Assembly (NCBI RefSeq): GCF_040564635.1
Contig: NZ_CP159837.1
Location: forward strand, 3,955,001-4,019,000
Length of the DNA: 64,000 nt
Direction of reading: 5' to 3'
Origin: Planktothricoides raciborskii GIHE-MW2
GTDB lineage: Bacteria; Cyanobacteriota; Cyanobacteriia; Cyanobacteriales; Laspinemataceae
Of the stretch, positions 46,663-55,542 are shown in pieces (the first letter of the stretch is position 1; each line of letters starts with the position of its first letter). A program made the position numbers and the translations under genes. The notes beneath the pieces were generated by a model. That model did not search any database. It was not told the origin of the DNA and saw only the letters and a list, made by a program, of their open reading frames with translations.

Positions 46663-47757
46663 ATGACTAAAATTTTAGCGATTGAAGATGACAATCACGT
46701 CAGAGAAATTATTTGGGAAATTCTGGAAGCTGAAGACTTTCATGTCATCGAAGCTGAAAATGGCTTAATCGGCTTAGAAATGGCCATCCAAGAACAGCCA
46801 GACTTAGTTATCTGCGACGTAATGATGCCCGGAATGGATGGGTTGACCGTGTTGAAAAATTTAAGAGAAAACCCAGTCACCCAAACAGTTCCCTTTATCT
46901 TTCTCACCGCTAAAGTCACCAAATATGACATGAGGGAAGGCATGGATTTAGGTGCAGATGATTATCTCACCAAACCTTTTACTCGCGATGAGTTATTGGG
47001 ATCCGTCAGTAGTAGACTGAAAAAATCTGCTGCCGCGCAACAACATTCTGAAGAAAAGTTAAATGAATTGCGGAATAATCTCACCCGAACATTACCCCAT
47101 GAACTGCTGACGCCATTAAATGGAATTCTGGGTTTTACAAGTTTTCTGATTGACGAATATCAAGAAATGGAACCCACAGAAATTCGCCAAGTGCTGCAAG
47201 ATGTTAAGTATTCTGGTGAACGACTATATCAGTTAATTCAAAATTTTTTACTGTATGCCCAACTAGAACTGGTGGGCAAAGACCCTGACAGATTAAAAGT
47301 ATTTTTGCAGGGAGAAACCCTTTCCTCCCACCTAACAATTAATGCCGTCAGTTACGAGAAAGCAGTGTGGTTCAATCGAGTGGATGATTTACATTTAAAA
47401 TTGGTAGATACTGAATTGTCTATCGATGAGCATTGGTTTAGTAAAATTGTCAGTGAACTGGTAGAAAATGCGTTTAAGTTTTCTGAAGCCGGACAACCCG
47501 TCAAGATTTCGAGTTTTCTAGAAGATGGACAATTTATCTTATCAGTGTGCGATCGCGGTCGGGGGATGACCCCAGAGCAAATTTCCGCCGTAGGAGCTTA
47601 TGTTCAATTTGAACGAAAACTTTATGAGCAGCAAGGATCCGGCTTAGGACTAGCAATTAGCCAGCGACTGACTCAATTAAATCAAGGACAGTTGAAAATT
47701 GAGAGTATTCCTGGGGAAGAAACCACCGTCACAGTAAGCTTCCCTTTGAGGTCTTGA
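46663..47757 (+). CDS. REC-histidine kinase
   Basis: The 364-residue protein has an N-terminal receiver domain (AIEDDNHVRE, VICDVMMPGMD, FLTAKVT, YLTKPFT) closely similar to that of the REC-GGDEF-EAL protein upstream. A HisKA region carries TLPHELLTPLNGILG with the phospho-acceptor His near residue 148. The HATPase domain has ELVENAFKFSE, DRGRGMT and GSGLGLAI. It is cytoplasmic and lacks a sensor domain, so input probably arrives through the receiver from an upstream kinase such as the 1595-residue one. Confidence 0.92.
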   Translation: MTKILAIEDDNHVREIIWEILEAEDFHVIEAENGLIGLEMAIQEQPDLVICDVMMPGMDGLTVLKNLRENPVTQTVPFIFLTAKVTKYDMREGMDLGADDYLTKPFTRDELLGSVSSRLKKSAAAQQHSEEKLNELRNNLTRTLPHELLTPLNGILGFTSFLIDEYQEMEPTEIRQVLQDVKYSGERLYQLIQNFLLYAQLELVGKDPDRLKVFLQGETLSSHLTINAVSYEKAVWFNRVDDLHLKLVDTELSIDEHWFSKIVSELVENAFKFSEAGQPVKISSFLEDGQFILSVCDRGRGMTPEQISAVGAYVQFERKLYEQQGSGLGLAISQRLTQLNQGQLKIESIPGEETTVTVSFPLRS

Positions 47758-47785
47758 ACGAGCATATGGACAAGAAACCAGGTTT

Positions 47786-47975
47786 ATGACCCCAGGGACA
47801 AGAAACCTGGTTTCTATGAGATTTGTTGGTTGGTGGCAGAATTTTGCGTCAATTAACCGGTTTCTAACCTCTCCCGGTTTATGACCCCAAAGACAAGAAA
47901 CCGGGTTTCTATGAGATTTGTTGGTTGGTGGCAGAATTTTGCGTCAATTAACCGGTTTCTAACCTCTCCCGGTTT
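47786..47975. repeat. 95-bp tandem duplication containing the dispersed palindrome
   Basis: Units 47786-47880 and 47881-47975 differ at three positions (GGG to AAG in one place, CTGG to CGGG in another). Each contains AGAAACC-GGTTTCT and GGTGGCAGAATTTTGCGTCA. The array separates two convergent genes. Confidence 0.95.
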
Positions 47976-47995
47976 CTCGCCTCTGAGTATTGAGA

Positions 47996-49954
47996 TTACT
48001 TCACCGTTTCTAAGCCTCTGGTTTGGTTAGTTAAACGGCTGATAAATAACTGTAAAACAGTGCGCTTGCCAATCTTAATCTTAGCTTGTACCGCCATCCC
48101 CGAATGTAGACGAACTTGTAACCCATTATCGAGAATAAACTTATCACTATCCAGTTCAATCGTGGCGGGAAAGGCATAAAAATTCTGACCTTTTTGGGGA
48201 TCTGGTTCCAACACATCTGAGCCAATGCTGGTTAAAATGCCATTGACTGTACCAAATTCTGTAGCGGGAAATGCTTCGACCATTACTTCAACAGGAACGC
48301 CTTTTTTCCCTTCCGTTTGATTTTTCCGTAAAGCATCTAAGACTAAAGCAATATCCTGGTTTTGAATCAGTACAGAGGCTTCTAATTTAGCATCACGAAC
48401 TAATTTTAACAGGGGTTCAGTTTCTCTCACCACAAAACCCGGAGCATTCGGTTGTAAATCAAACACTTCACCGGCTACGGGAGCGCGTAATTCTTGATAT
48501 TGCAATTCCAATTGCGCCCGGGCTAATTGACCGTCAATTTGGGAAATCCGTTTTTGATTTTCCAGGAGCGATTTGCTAAATTGCGAGTCAATATCAGAGA
48601 TGCGTTTTTGATTGTCAGCGATTTTAGTTCTAATATCTTTTTGAGACACAAATTGGGTATTTTCCAACTGTTGTTCAGACCTTCCGATCGCCGCATCAAG
48701 TCGCTGCACCTCATTTTGCAGCCGAGTCAGTTCTGCTTCCCTAGTCACCACCTCTTCCCGACGCCTGTCCAGTTCCGCTTGTCTGGCCAAAATTTCATTT
48801 TGCCGGTTGAGTACCTCAGTTTCCAGGGCAGAAATTTCATTTTGCCGATTTAACAGTTCGGCTTCTAGGGCAGAAATTTCATTTTGCCGATTTAACAGTT
48901 CGGCTTCTAGGGCAGAAATTTCATTTTGACGGGAGAGCAGTTCCGCTTCCCGGTTGGAAACTTGGGCTTCCTGGTTTAAAACTTCTTGCTCCTGCCGTTG
49001 TTTTTGCAATTCCGACAAAGCTCCTTGATCGACTAAAGGCTCAATCCGGGAAAGAATATCCTCATTTAGCGCCAATGCTTGTTCGGCTGTTTCCAACTGG
49101 GCTTTGGCGGTAGGAATTTGGCGGCGAGCGGTTTCGACTCGCGCTTGGGCGGTGGGAATTTGACGACGAGCGATTTCGATTCGCGCTTGGGCGGTAGGAA
49201 TTTGGCGACGAGCGGTTTCTAACCGAGATTGCACCGTAGGCAATTGTCGCTTTGCAGTTTCTAAACTCGCTTGGGCGGTAGTTTCTTGTTCCCTGGCAAT
49301 GTTTAACTGATTTCTCACGCTGGGGATTTGTTGTTGCGTTTGACTCAGTTGAGCTTGGAGTTCTTGAACTTGGAACCCCGCCGCCGCCACACGAGTATCA
49401 TATTCTGAACGGCTGGCTCTTAACAGTTGTTCTTGGTTGGCATCAAAAGCCCCACTCCCCCCTAAACTGGCAACGCCATTCGCCGATGCTTCCAAGAACT
49501 GATTTTCTGAGATCAAATCCGATCGCAGCTTCACCAGTGCTTGCAACTCGGCACTAGCGCCAGGCACCGGGTTGCCATTCATAGCCGCCTGGTAAAACTG
49601 ATTTTCTCGCATCAGAGACTCTCGTAACTGCCGCAAGGACTCAACATCCGCTTCCGGGGCTGTCGGGTCAAAGGTAATCAACAAATCCCCTTGTTTGACT
49701 AAATCTCCACCTTTAACATGAATCTCGCGGACTACCCCCCCAGTCGGGGCTTTTACTTCCACACCGCCGCCTGCGGGTTCCAGTTTTCCGGCACTAGCAA
49801 CTGACTGGTCGATTTCCGCCCAGGCAGCCCAAGCCACGCCAAAAACTGTCATGCCCATAATTGTCCAGACAAAAATACTCGACCAAAACGGGCGACGTTC
49901 TAAGATTACAGGTTGATCGAAAATTGGGGTAGATTTTATTGTGTCATTGGTCAT
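47996..49954 (-). CDS. HlyD-family membrane fusion protein (type I secretion)
   Basis: This 652-residue periplasmic adaptor has a cytoplasmic N-terminus, one membrane helix near residues 27-46 (WTIMGMTVFGVAWAAWAEI), a lipoyl-like strand (VKAPTGGVVREIHVKGGDLV), a very long coiled coil (about 95-510) and a C-terminal beta domain (LRAPVAGEVFDLQ to KIGKRTVLQLF). The coil contains two sets of near-identical 14-residue units: RRQIPTAQAR-E-A four times and LLNRQNEISALEAE four times. It would link the ABC exporter encoded upstream to an outer-membrane TolC, which is not in this window. Its coil is longer than in E. coli HlyD. Confidence 0.92.
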   Translation of the reverse strand: MTNDTIKSTPIFDQPVILERRPFWSSIFVWTIMGMTVFGVAWAAWAEIDQSVASAGKLEPAGGGVEVKAPTGGVVREIHVKGGDLVKQGDLLITFDPTAPEADVESLRQLRESLMRENQFYQAAMNGNPVPGASAELQALVKLRSDLISENQFLEASANGVASLGGSGAFDANQEQLLRASRSEYDTRVAAAGFQVQELQAQLSQTQQQIPSVRNQLNIAREQETTAQASLETAKRQLPTVQSRLETARRQIPTAQARIEIARRQIPTAQARVETARRQIPTAKAQLETAEQALALNEDILSRIEPLVDQGALSELQKQRQEQEVLNQEAQVSNREAELLSRQNEISALEAELLNRQNEISALEAELLNRQNEISALETEVLNRQNEILARQAELDRRREEVVTREAELTRLQNEVQRLDAAIGRSEQQLENTQFVSQKDIRTKIADNQKRISDIDSQFSKSLLENQKRISQIDGQLARAQLELQYQELRAPVAGEVFDLQPNAPGFVVRETEPLLKLVRDAKLEASVLIQNQDIALVLDALRKNQTEGKKGVPVEVMVEAFPATEFGTVNGILTSIGSDVLEPDPQKGQNFYAFPATIELDSDKFILDNGLQVRLHSGMAVQAKIKIGKRTVLQLFISRLTNQTRGLETVK

Positions 49955-50044
49955 AGGTCAATTTTTTGTTATTTGTTATTCGTTATTTGTTATTCGTTAT
50001 TTGTTATTAGAGCGAACGAATAACCAATAACAAATAACCAGGGA

Positions 50045-53000
50045 TTACATTTGTGATTCTTGCTGTTGATAGAGACAGTAGTAGAAGCCTTTGAGAGCCA
50101 TTAATTCATCATGTTTGCCCTGTTCAACCACAGACCCCTGATCCATCATTAGGATAACATCTGCTTCTTTAACGGTTTGCAGGCGGTGGGTGATGAAAAA
50201 GACTGTCCGACCTTTGAAGGCTTTTCTTAAGTTGTCACAAACTTCTCTTTCGGAGCGATAATCCAGGGCACTGGTGGCTTCGTCCAAAATCAGCAGGTGA
50301 GGATTTTGCAATATTGTGCGGGCGATCGCAATCCGTTGTCGTTGACCCCCAGACAAAGATGAACCCCGTTCACCGACAATGGTGTTATAACCATTAGGCA
50401 AACTCATAATAAAATCGTGAGCCACCGCAGTTTTTGCCGCTGCCACCACTTCATCGGTGGTGGCATCGGGATTAGTTAGGGCAATATTGTCCTGTACCGA
50501 GCCATTAAACAGCAAAGTATCTTGAAGGACGACCCCAATTTGCCGCCGCAGAGAATACAACTCTACCTTAGCAATATCGTAACTATCAATAAAAATCCGT
50601 CCACTGGCCGGTTCATAAAGACGCTGCACCAGCTTCATCAAGGTACTTTTGCCGGAACCACTCTGACCGACAATTCCCACAAACTGACCCGCTTCAAAGT
50701 CCAGATTCACGTTGACCAAGTTTAATGGGCCATTTTTGGTAAAACGGAAAGAAATATCCTCAAATCTCACCGCCCCATGAATTTCTGGCAGAGGGATATT
50801 GTGGCGATCGGCTTCATCGGCTTCTGGGTGGGCTTCTAGAATATCTCGCAGTCGTTCCACGGACATGGCGGTTTCTTGGAAAGTCTGCCACACCTGGACA
50901 AATCGCAACAAAGATCCAGTCACGTTAGAGGCAATAATGCGGAAAGCGATCAACTCACCCAAGGTCATGTCGTTATTTAACACCAAGGTTGCCCCCACCC
51001 ACAGCAGCAACAAACTAGAAAGCTTGTTCAAAAAGCCACTAATAGAACCAGCAGTGGTTTGGGTTTTCACCGTATCAAATCCCGCACTCACATACCGAGC
51101 ATAGCGCTCGTACCAACTCCAGCGAGAACTTAACTCAATGGTTTGGGCTTTCACGGTTTGAATCCCTGATAGCACCTCCACCAAATAGGACTGAGCATCG
51201 GCATAACGCTCGGCGCGATAGCGCAATAAACGCTGCACCAGGGGAGAAACCAGCAGGATTAAGACGGTAAATAATGGCACCGTCACCAGAGCAACGGCGG
51301 TCATTAATAAGCTATAGGAAAGCATTACGGCGATATAAATCACCGAGAATACCGCATCGAGTACCACGGTTAAAGCGGTGCCGGTCATAAATTGGCGAAT
51401 TCTTTCCAGTTCTCCCACCCGACCGGCGAGTTCGCCGACTCGTCGTTTGTCGAAATAATCTAACGGCAGTCGCAATAAATGATCGATGACCTGAGAACTG
51501 AGACTTAGGTCAATGCGGTTGGTGGTATCGACAAATAAGTAGGTGCGTAATCCGGTCAGCAAGCCTTCAAACAACGCCACCCCGACCATTAACACCCCCA
51601 AGACATTCAGGGTGTCTAAACTTCTTTGACCGATGACCTTATCAATAATGACCTGGGTCAGCAGTGGGTTAGCCAAACCCATCAACTGCACGAAAAATGA
51701 GGCCAAAAAGACTTGGAATAAGGTGCCTTTGTATTTGGCTAATTCTGGTAAAAACCACCAGAAGTTGAATTTTTCTTTGTTTTCCGTATCCAGTTTTTGC
51801 AATAGCAATACTTGGATTTGGCCGTTTTCAGCGTCACATTCTTCGGCAAATTTTTCGGGTTTTTTGCGGACGATGCCTTTTTCGGGAATGGCCATCACCA
51901 GTTCCCGCTGATTAATGTCAAATAACAGGGCAAAGCTATCTTTCCAGCGAATCATCGCTGGGGCTTTGAGTCTGCCGATTAAGTTGGGCGGAATGCCTAC
52001 CAGTTGCGGATTCAAGCCCATGCTGGCGGCAACACCTCCACAAGCTTGCAGGGTTAAACGTCCGGTGGTGGCCAGTTGATCTTTGAGGACGCGGCGTAAT
52101 AAATCTTTACGGATGCGGAGGCCGGATTGTTTGGCCAGCATTTCAAAGCAAGCTAAGGGCGCGTCAATTTTGCCACTGCCCCGGACAAAGGGATATTTCG
52201 GGCGCGGGGCGTTGGGGTCAAATTCCGGTTCCGGGGGTCGGTCTGGAGCGTAAGGAATTTCTACAGGGCGATCTACAGGAGCAAAAGCCCCTCCCGCTTG
52301 GTCTGTCACCTCTGAGTCGGTAATTTCCGCCACCTCTGGGGTTAAGGATTGGGAAATCAGCGCAAATGGCACGCCAATCAACCGAACCCCACCATTACTG
52401 GGGAGTTTTTTTTGCTGAGTGCGATCGCATAACAGTAGCTTACCGGCGTTAAAGTCTCCCAGGTTGCCTTGACTGACGAACCACAGGTATTCTGGATCGA
52501 GTTTGGCTAGATCCACATTGCCGTTGGGGAAATTCACTGCTGTGGCTTCTGGAGTCAGTTTGAGGGTTAAATCTTTTAAATTCGTGAGACTATCCGCTCG
52601 TCGCTGTAATTCCAGCGCCAGCAGTTCAAAGACTTCGGTTTCTGATATGTGGGTTTGAAAATAGTCCCTCACCGTTGAGTGAGATTTGACAAAATCTAAA
52701 AACTCATCTGCTGGTAGGGTGATGGCGATCGTGTCCGTAGAAGCGATGATGGTATCTGAGGCCACGCCGCGAATTAAGGAAACCCAGCCCAGGATTTCTC
52801 CTGAACTCACCAAACGCAAGCTGACCAGGGATTGTTTTCGTTGGTCGTAGGCTAACTGTCTTGCTTTGCCCTCGTAGATAATCACTATTTGAGTGGGCAT
52901 TTTTTCCCGTTCAAAGACTGGTTGACCAGGGCGATAGCGTAATAGCTGGCATTTGGAAGCTAGGGTATTTAATTGATTCTGGTTGAGTCGCTCAAACGGC

Positions 53001-53053
53001 GTCGTTTGCGCTAGGAAGTCAGGAATTTGGGATTGTGAAATGGTTGTGGTCAT
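50045..53053 (-). CDS. Type I secretion ABC exporter with cNMP-binding and C39-like domains
   Basis: This protein of 1002 residues begins with a cyclic-nucleotide-binding-like domain (about 15-150; LLRYRPGQPVFEREKM). A C39-like domain (about 310-440; DAPLACFEMLAKQSGLRIRK) follows, where the first Cys of the peptidase motif is Ala, so it probably holds substrate rather than cutting it. Then come six membrane helices and an ATPase with GQSGSGKST, LSGGQRQR, LLILDEATSALD and FFITHRL. It exports an unfolded protein with HlyD. The start at 53053 overlaps the PPIase stop as ATGA; the frame's opening to 53122 is inside the PPIase gene. Confidence 0.92.
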   Translation of the reverse strand: MTTTISQSQIPDFLAQTTPFERLNQNQLNTLASKCQLLRYRPGQPVFEREKMPTQIVIIYEGKARQLAYDQRKQSLVSLRLVSSGEILGWVSLIRGVASDTIIASTDTIAITLPADEFLDFVKSHSTVRDYFQTHISETEVFELLALELQRRADSLTNLKDLTLKLTPEATAVNFPNGNVDLAKLDPEYLWFVSQGNLGDFNAGKLLLCDRTQQKKLPSNGGVRLIGVPFALISQSLTPEVAEITDSEVTDQAGGAFAPVDRPVEIPYAPDRPPEPEFDPNAPRPKYPFVRGSGKIDAPLACFEMLAKQSGLRIRKDLLRRVLKDQLATTGRLTLQACGGVAASMGLNPQLVGIPPNLIGRLKAPAMIRWKDSFALLFDINQRELVMAIPEKGIVRKKPEKFAEECDAENGQIQVLLLQKLDTENKEKFNFWWFLPELAKYKGTLFQVFLASFFVQLMGLANPLLTQVIIDKVIGQRSLDTLNVLGVLMVGVALFEGLLTGLRTYLFVDTTNRIDLSLSSQVIDHLLRLPLDYFDKRRVGELAGRVGELERIRQFMTGTALTVVLDAVFSVIYIAVMLSYSLLMTAVALVTVPLFTVLILLVSPLVQRLLRYRAERYADAQSYLVEVLSGIQTVKAQTIELSSRWSWYERYARYVSAGFDTVKTQTTAGSISGFLNKLSSLLLLWVGATLVLNNDMTLGELIAFRIIASNVTGSLLRFVQVWQTFQETAMSVERLRDILEAHPEADEADRHNIPLPEIHGAVRFEDISFRFTKNGPLNLVNVNLDFEAGQFVGIVGQSGSGKSTLMKLVQRLYEPASGRIFIDSYDIAKVELYSLRRQIGVVLQDTLLFNGSVQDNIALTNPDATTDEVVAAAKTAVAHDFIMSLPNGYNTIVGERGSSLSGGQRQRIAIARTILQNPHLLILDEATSALDYRSEREVCDNLRKAFKGRTVFFITHRLQTVKEADVILMMDQGSVVEQGKHDELMALKGFYYCLYQQQESQM

Positions 53054-53802
53054 GATCCGGAAGTAGCTGAGGGCTGGACAGACTGCAAGGAGATGACTTT
53101 TTGCACCTCTTCTTTGAGCCATGTTTCAAATAATTCATCGATTAACCGCCGACGCATGGCGTCGTCGAGTTGCGCTGGCATAAATTTTTCTAATCTAATA
53201 ATTACAAACCATTCGGCGAGAACTTGCGGAGGCCAGAGTTGACCCGGTTGACTAATGGATAAGAGTTTACCAATCCGAGGATGAGGTTGACTGACCGGAA
53301 CAGGGCCAAGTAATCCTCCGGTACGACTTTCCGGCCCTTTTGAGTATTCCCGAGCAAGGTCGGCAAATTTGGCTTCCCCTTCTTGAATCCGAAAATACAG
53401 TTCGTAGGCTAGTCCTTGGTCTTGAACCCGGATTAAGGAGTAGATTACTTGGTCAAGGAACATTTTCCGTTCCATAAAATAGGATTCAACTTTTGATGAC
53501 CAAGTGGTTTGCTTAAATTTTTCTACTCGCACCGGATGGGTGGCTAAATCTTCCATTTCTGCGGGAGTTAGCCCTTGACTTTTTAGCCAAGCTTGTCTGG
53601 CTTCCGGTGATGTGAGTTTTTGCTGGACGGCCAGGTCTTCGATCGCCCTTATGCGTTCTTCTTCCGTCAGGGGGATATCGGCGATCGCTGTATCTAGCAC
53701 TATGCCACGCAAAAATTGCGGCATCAATTGATACCGCTTTAACAACATGGGGATTTGCTCCCCCTGAATCACTCGATTGCCAACTTGGAACAGGTCAGTC
53801 AT
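53050..53802 (-). CDS. Peptidylprolyl isomerase (parvulin/SurA-like)
   Basis: This 250-residue protein has a helical N-terminal half and a parvulin rotamase domain (about 125-215; YFRIQEGEAKFADLAREYSK, GGLLGPVPVSQPHP, WFVIIRLEKF). No signal peptide is seen, so it may act in the cytoplasm or leave by the exporter. The downstream ABC gene starts within its stop (ATGA overlap), which couples their translation. PPIases beside HlyB/HlyD genes are frequent in cyanobacteria and may assist folding of the exported substrate. Confidence 0.88.
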   Translation of the reverse strand: MTDLFQVGNRVIQGEQIPMLLKRYQLMPQFLRGIVLDTAIADIPLTEEERIRAIEDLAVQQKLTSPEARQAWLKSQGLTPAEMEDLATHPVRVEKFKQTTWSSKVESYFMERKMFLDQVIYSLIRVQDQGLAYELYFRIQEGEAKFADLAREYSKGPESRTGGLLGPVPVSQPHPRIGKLLSISQPGQLWPPQVLAEWFVIIRLEKFMPAQLDDAMRRRLIDELFETWLKEEVQKVISLQSVQPSATSGS

Positions 53803-53930
53803 ATCACTCCTATAATAACCTCACCAATGGTATTTGGTTTTGGCAGGTAGTCACTCCATATCCGTTAGACAGCTTGTCACTATCTTGAGATTTTATAACT
53901 TACGATATAAGTGAGACCATCTCTACTAGA

Positions 53931-54079
53931 CTGAAAACCCAAAAACCGGGTTGCTTCAATAAATATTTGCTTTCTTACTTCAAGTTAACCCAGAAAACCG
54001 ATTTCTGAAAACCCAGAAACCGGGTTGTGAAATCAATCTTTGCTTTCTTGCTTCAAGTTAACCCAGAAACCCGGTTTCT
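53931..54079. repeat. Two ~75-bp direct repeats with dispersed palindromes
   Basis: Unit 1 (53931-54004) and unit 2 (54005-54079) share CTGAAAACCCA-AAACCGGGTTG and CTTCAAGTTAACCCAGAAA, each ending in a palindrome copy. The rest of 53803-54379 has no supported gene. Confidence 0.85.
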
Positions 54080-54274
54080 ATTGCAAACGTCTGGAAAAAT
54101 GAACTTTCAGAGGTTTGCCCGGTGAGCGATTCGAGTAGCAATTCGGAGCTTCGCTTCACGGGCTGATTAATTGGCTACAGACCCATAAGTGTTGCCTCTT
54201 TGCTCCGTCGTGTACATCAGTAGCGAAGAGGGTGCGAAATCGCGATCGGCGGCGGCTTCAGGATTTCATAAAAC

Positions 54275-54304
54275 AACCCGGTTAATTAAATCAACCGGGT
54301 TTTT
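54275..54304. terminator. Hairpin with T-run near the end of the first DUF2887 gene
   Basis: AACCCGGTT (54275-54283) pairs with AACCGGGTT (54293-54301), with TTTT after it on the plus strand and TTGTTTTA on the minus. The stem is again the dispersed ACCGGGT palindrome, here placed as a terminator. Confidence 0.65.
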
Positions 54305-54379
54305 GCCTTTAATTAATCGACTTTTATCAGGAATTTTTCTAGATAAAAAACCCCTGTTTTAATACTTTTTGATCTGGGC

Positions 54380-55333
54380 TTAATGGCTTTCTAACCAAGC
54401 GGATAAATCATCCAGACTGCTAAAATCTAATAACGCCTCGCTTAAATCTTCCAACACCGATAGGGGTAGGTTGGAAATGCGATTTGTCATCGCATCCGAT
54501 AAATTTCCCAAACGACGCCGCAATTGACGCCGAACTAGATTAGCCGCTTCCTGTTGTTGTCCCTCTTGGCGACCTTCTTGGCGACCTTCTTGGCGACCTT
54601 CTTGGCGACCTTGAACCAGTCCTTGAAGAATTCCTTCTTCTTTGGCTTCGCGATAAACTTGGGTTTCTTCTAATCGCAGTCCGAGCATGGCTTCTACCTC
54701 CCGCCGACTTAATTTAGTGAATTTATAGACCATGATGGTCGCGATCGTATCTATGATGTCGCGACTTGTTTCTGCTGAGGCAACTTCGGTTTTTACTCGT
54801 TCTAACAAATATCTGGCTTCAACGGGTGCTTGTTCTTCTTTTAAGATCGTCAACACCATTAAAGCAATTCCTAACGGTGATTGTCGAATATCACCGAGTT
54901 CATTTAGGAGCCAGTGCGGTCTTGGGGTTTCCCCAAGTAGAGCAACTGGCGTGTAAACTCGATGCACTTGGTGCGAGTTGAGCAGTGCTTGATAGGGCTG
55001 AATATCACTCTGTTCAATACTGCGTGATGGATAAATCACTACCGCTTGCCAGTTGGAGTAGCGATCGCGATTTCGATAGAAATACAGAAACGCTTCCCCG
55101 AATAGACGCTCGTATAACCGTTCATCTTTCTGAAATTGTACCTCGCAAAAATAAATCATGCCCGGATTGCCATCCGGGGGCAGAAATACCCCATCAATTT
55201 CAAATTTTGGTTCTTTGACCGCTACGGAGTCAAAGCGGTAGGCACTGGCATTTTCCGGGGGATTTGCCAGGAGGTCAAATAACAGGCTGGGGGCTTGTTG
55301 GAATATTTTGTAAAATATGGAGTCTCGCCGCAT
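54380..55333 (-). CDS. DUF2887/Rpn-like protein with DUF4351 C-terminus
   Basis: This 317-residue protein opens MRRDSIFYKIFQQAP and has a PD-(D/E)XK-like nuclease core (FEIDGVFLPPDG, IYFCEVQFQKDERLY), the DUF2887 family related to Rpn recombination-promoting nucleases. Its EVQ-x-K corresponds to the usual E-x-K with a Gln inserted position. Residues about 240-262 hold a GRQE repeat, and the C-terminal 60 residues match DUF4351 (RRQLRRRLGNLSDAM). These genes multiply in filamentous cyanobacteria; function is unproven. A paralogue lies directly upstream. Confidence 0.85.
   Translation of the reverse strand: MRRDSIFYKIFQQAPSLLFDLLANPPENASAYRFDSVAVKEPKFEIDGVFLPPDGNPGMIYFCEVQFQKDERLYERLFGEAFLYFYRNRDRYSNWQAVVIYPSRSIEQSDIQPYQALLNSHQVHRVYTPVALLGETPRPHWLLNELGDIRQSPLGIALMVLTILKEEQAPVEARYLLERVKTEVASAETSRDIIDTIATIMVYKFTKLSRREVEAMLGLRLEETQVYREAKEEGILQGLVQGRQEGRQEGRQEGRQEGQQQEAANLVRRQLRRRLGNLSDAMTNRISNLPLSVLEDLSEALLDFSSLDDLSAWLESH
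54561..54608 (-). repeat. 12-bp coding repeats (GRQE) in DUF2887 gene 1
   Basis: Four units of CCTTCTTGGCGA (first one CCCTCTTGGCGA) on the plus strand encode GRQE on the minus strand, between the nuclease-like and DUF4351 regions. Confidence 0.92.
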
Positions 55334-55542
55334 GGAATTTTTTTCGCGGATGGAGCAATTTTTATTTTACTACACCGGGGCGATCGCTATTTTCTAGCGG
55401 CTGTTCTTCCCCTTCTGTCAAATTATAGATAAGGTGGAAAGCAAATAGAGTAAGTTTAGGAGTAGAAATGGTTGTTCATAAGTTGTCCATGAATTCCTCT
55501 ACAAAAAATTGCCCACACCCAATTAGGGTGGGGCGATACAAA

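Noticed and set aside
53054-53122. N-terminal extension of the ABC exporter
   Set aside because: It lies inside the PPIase coding region in another frame; the ATGA overlap gives a natural start at 53053.
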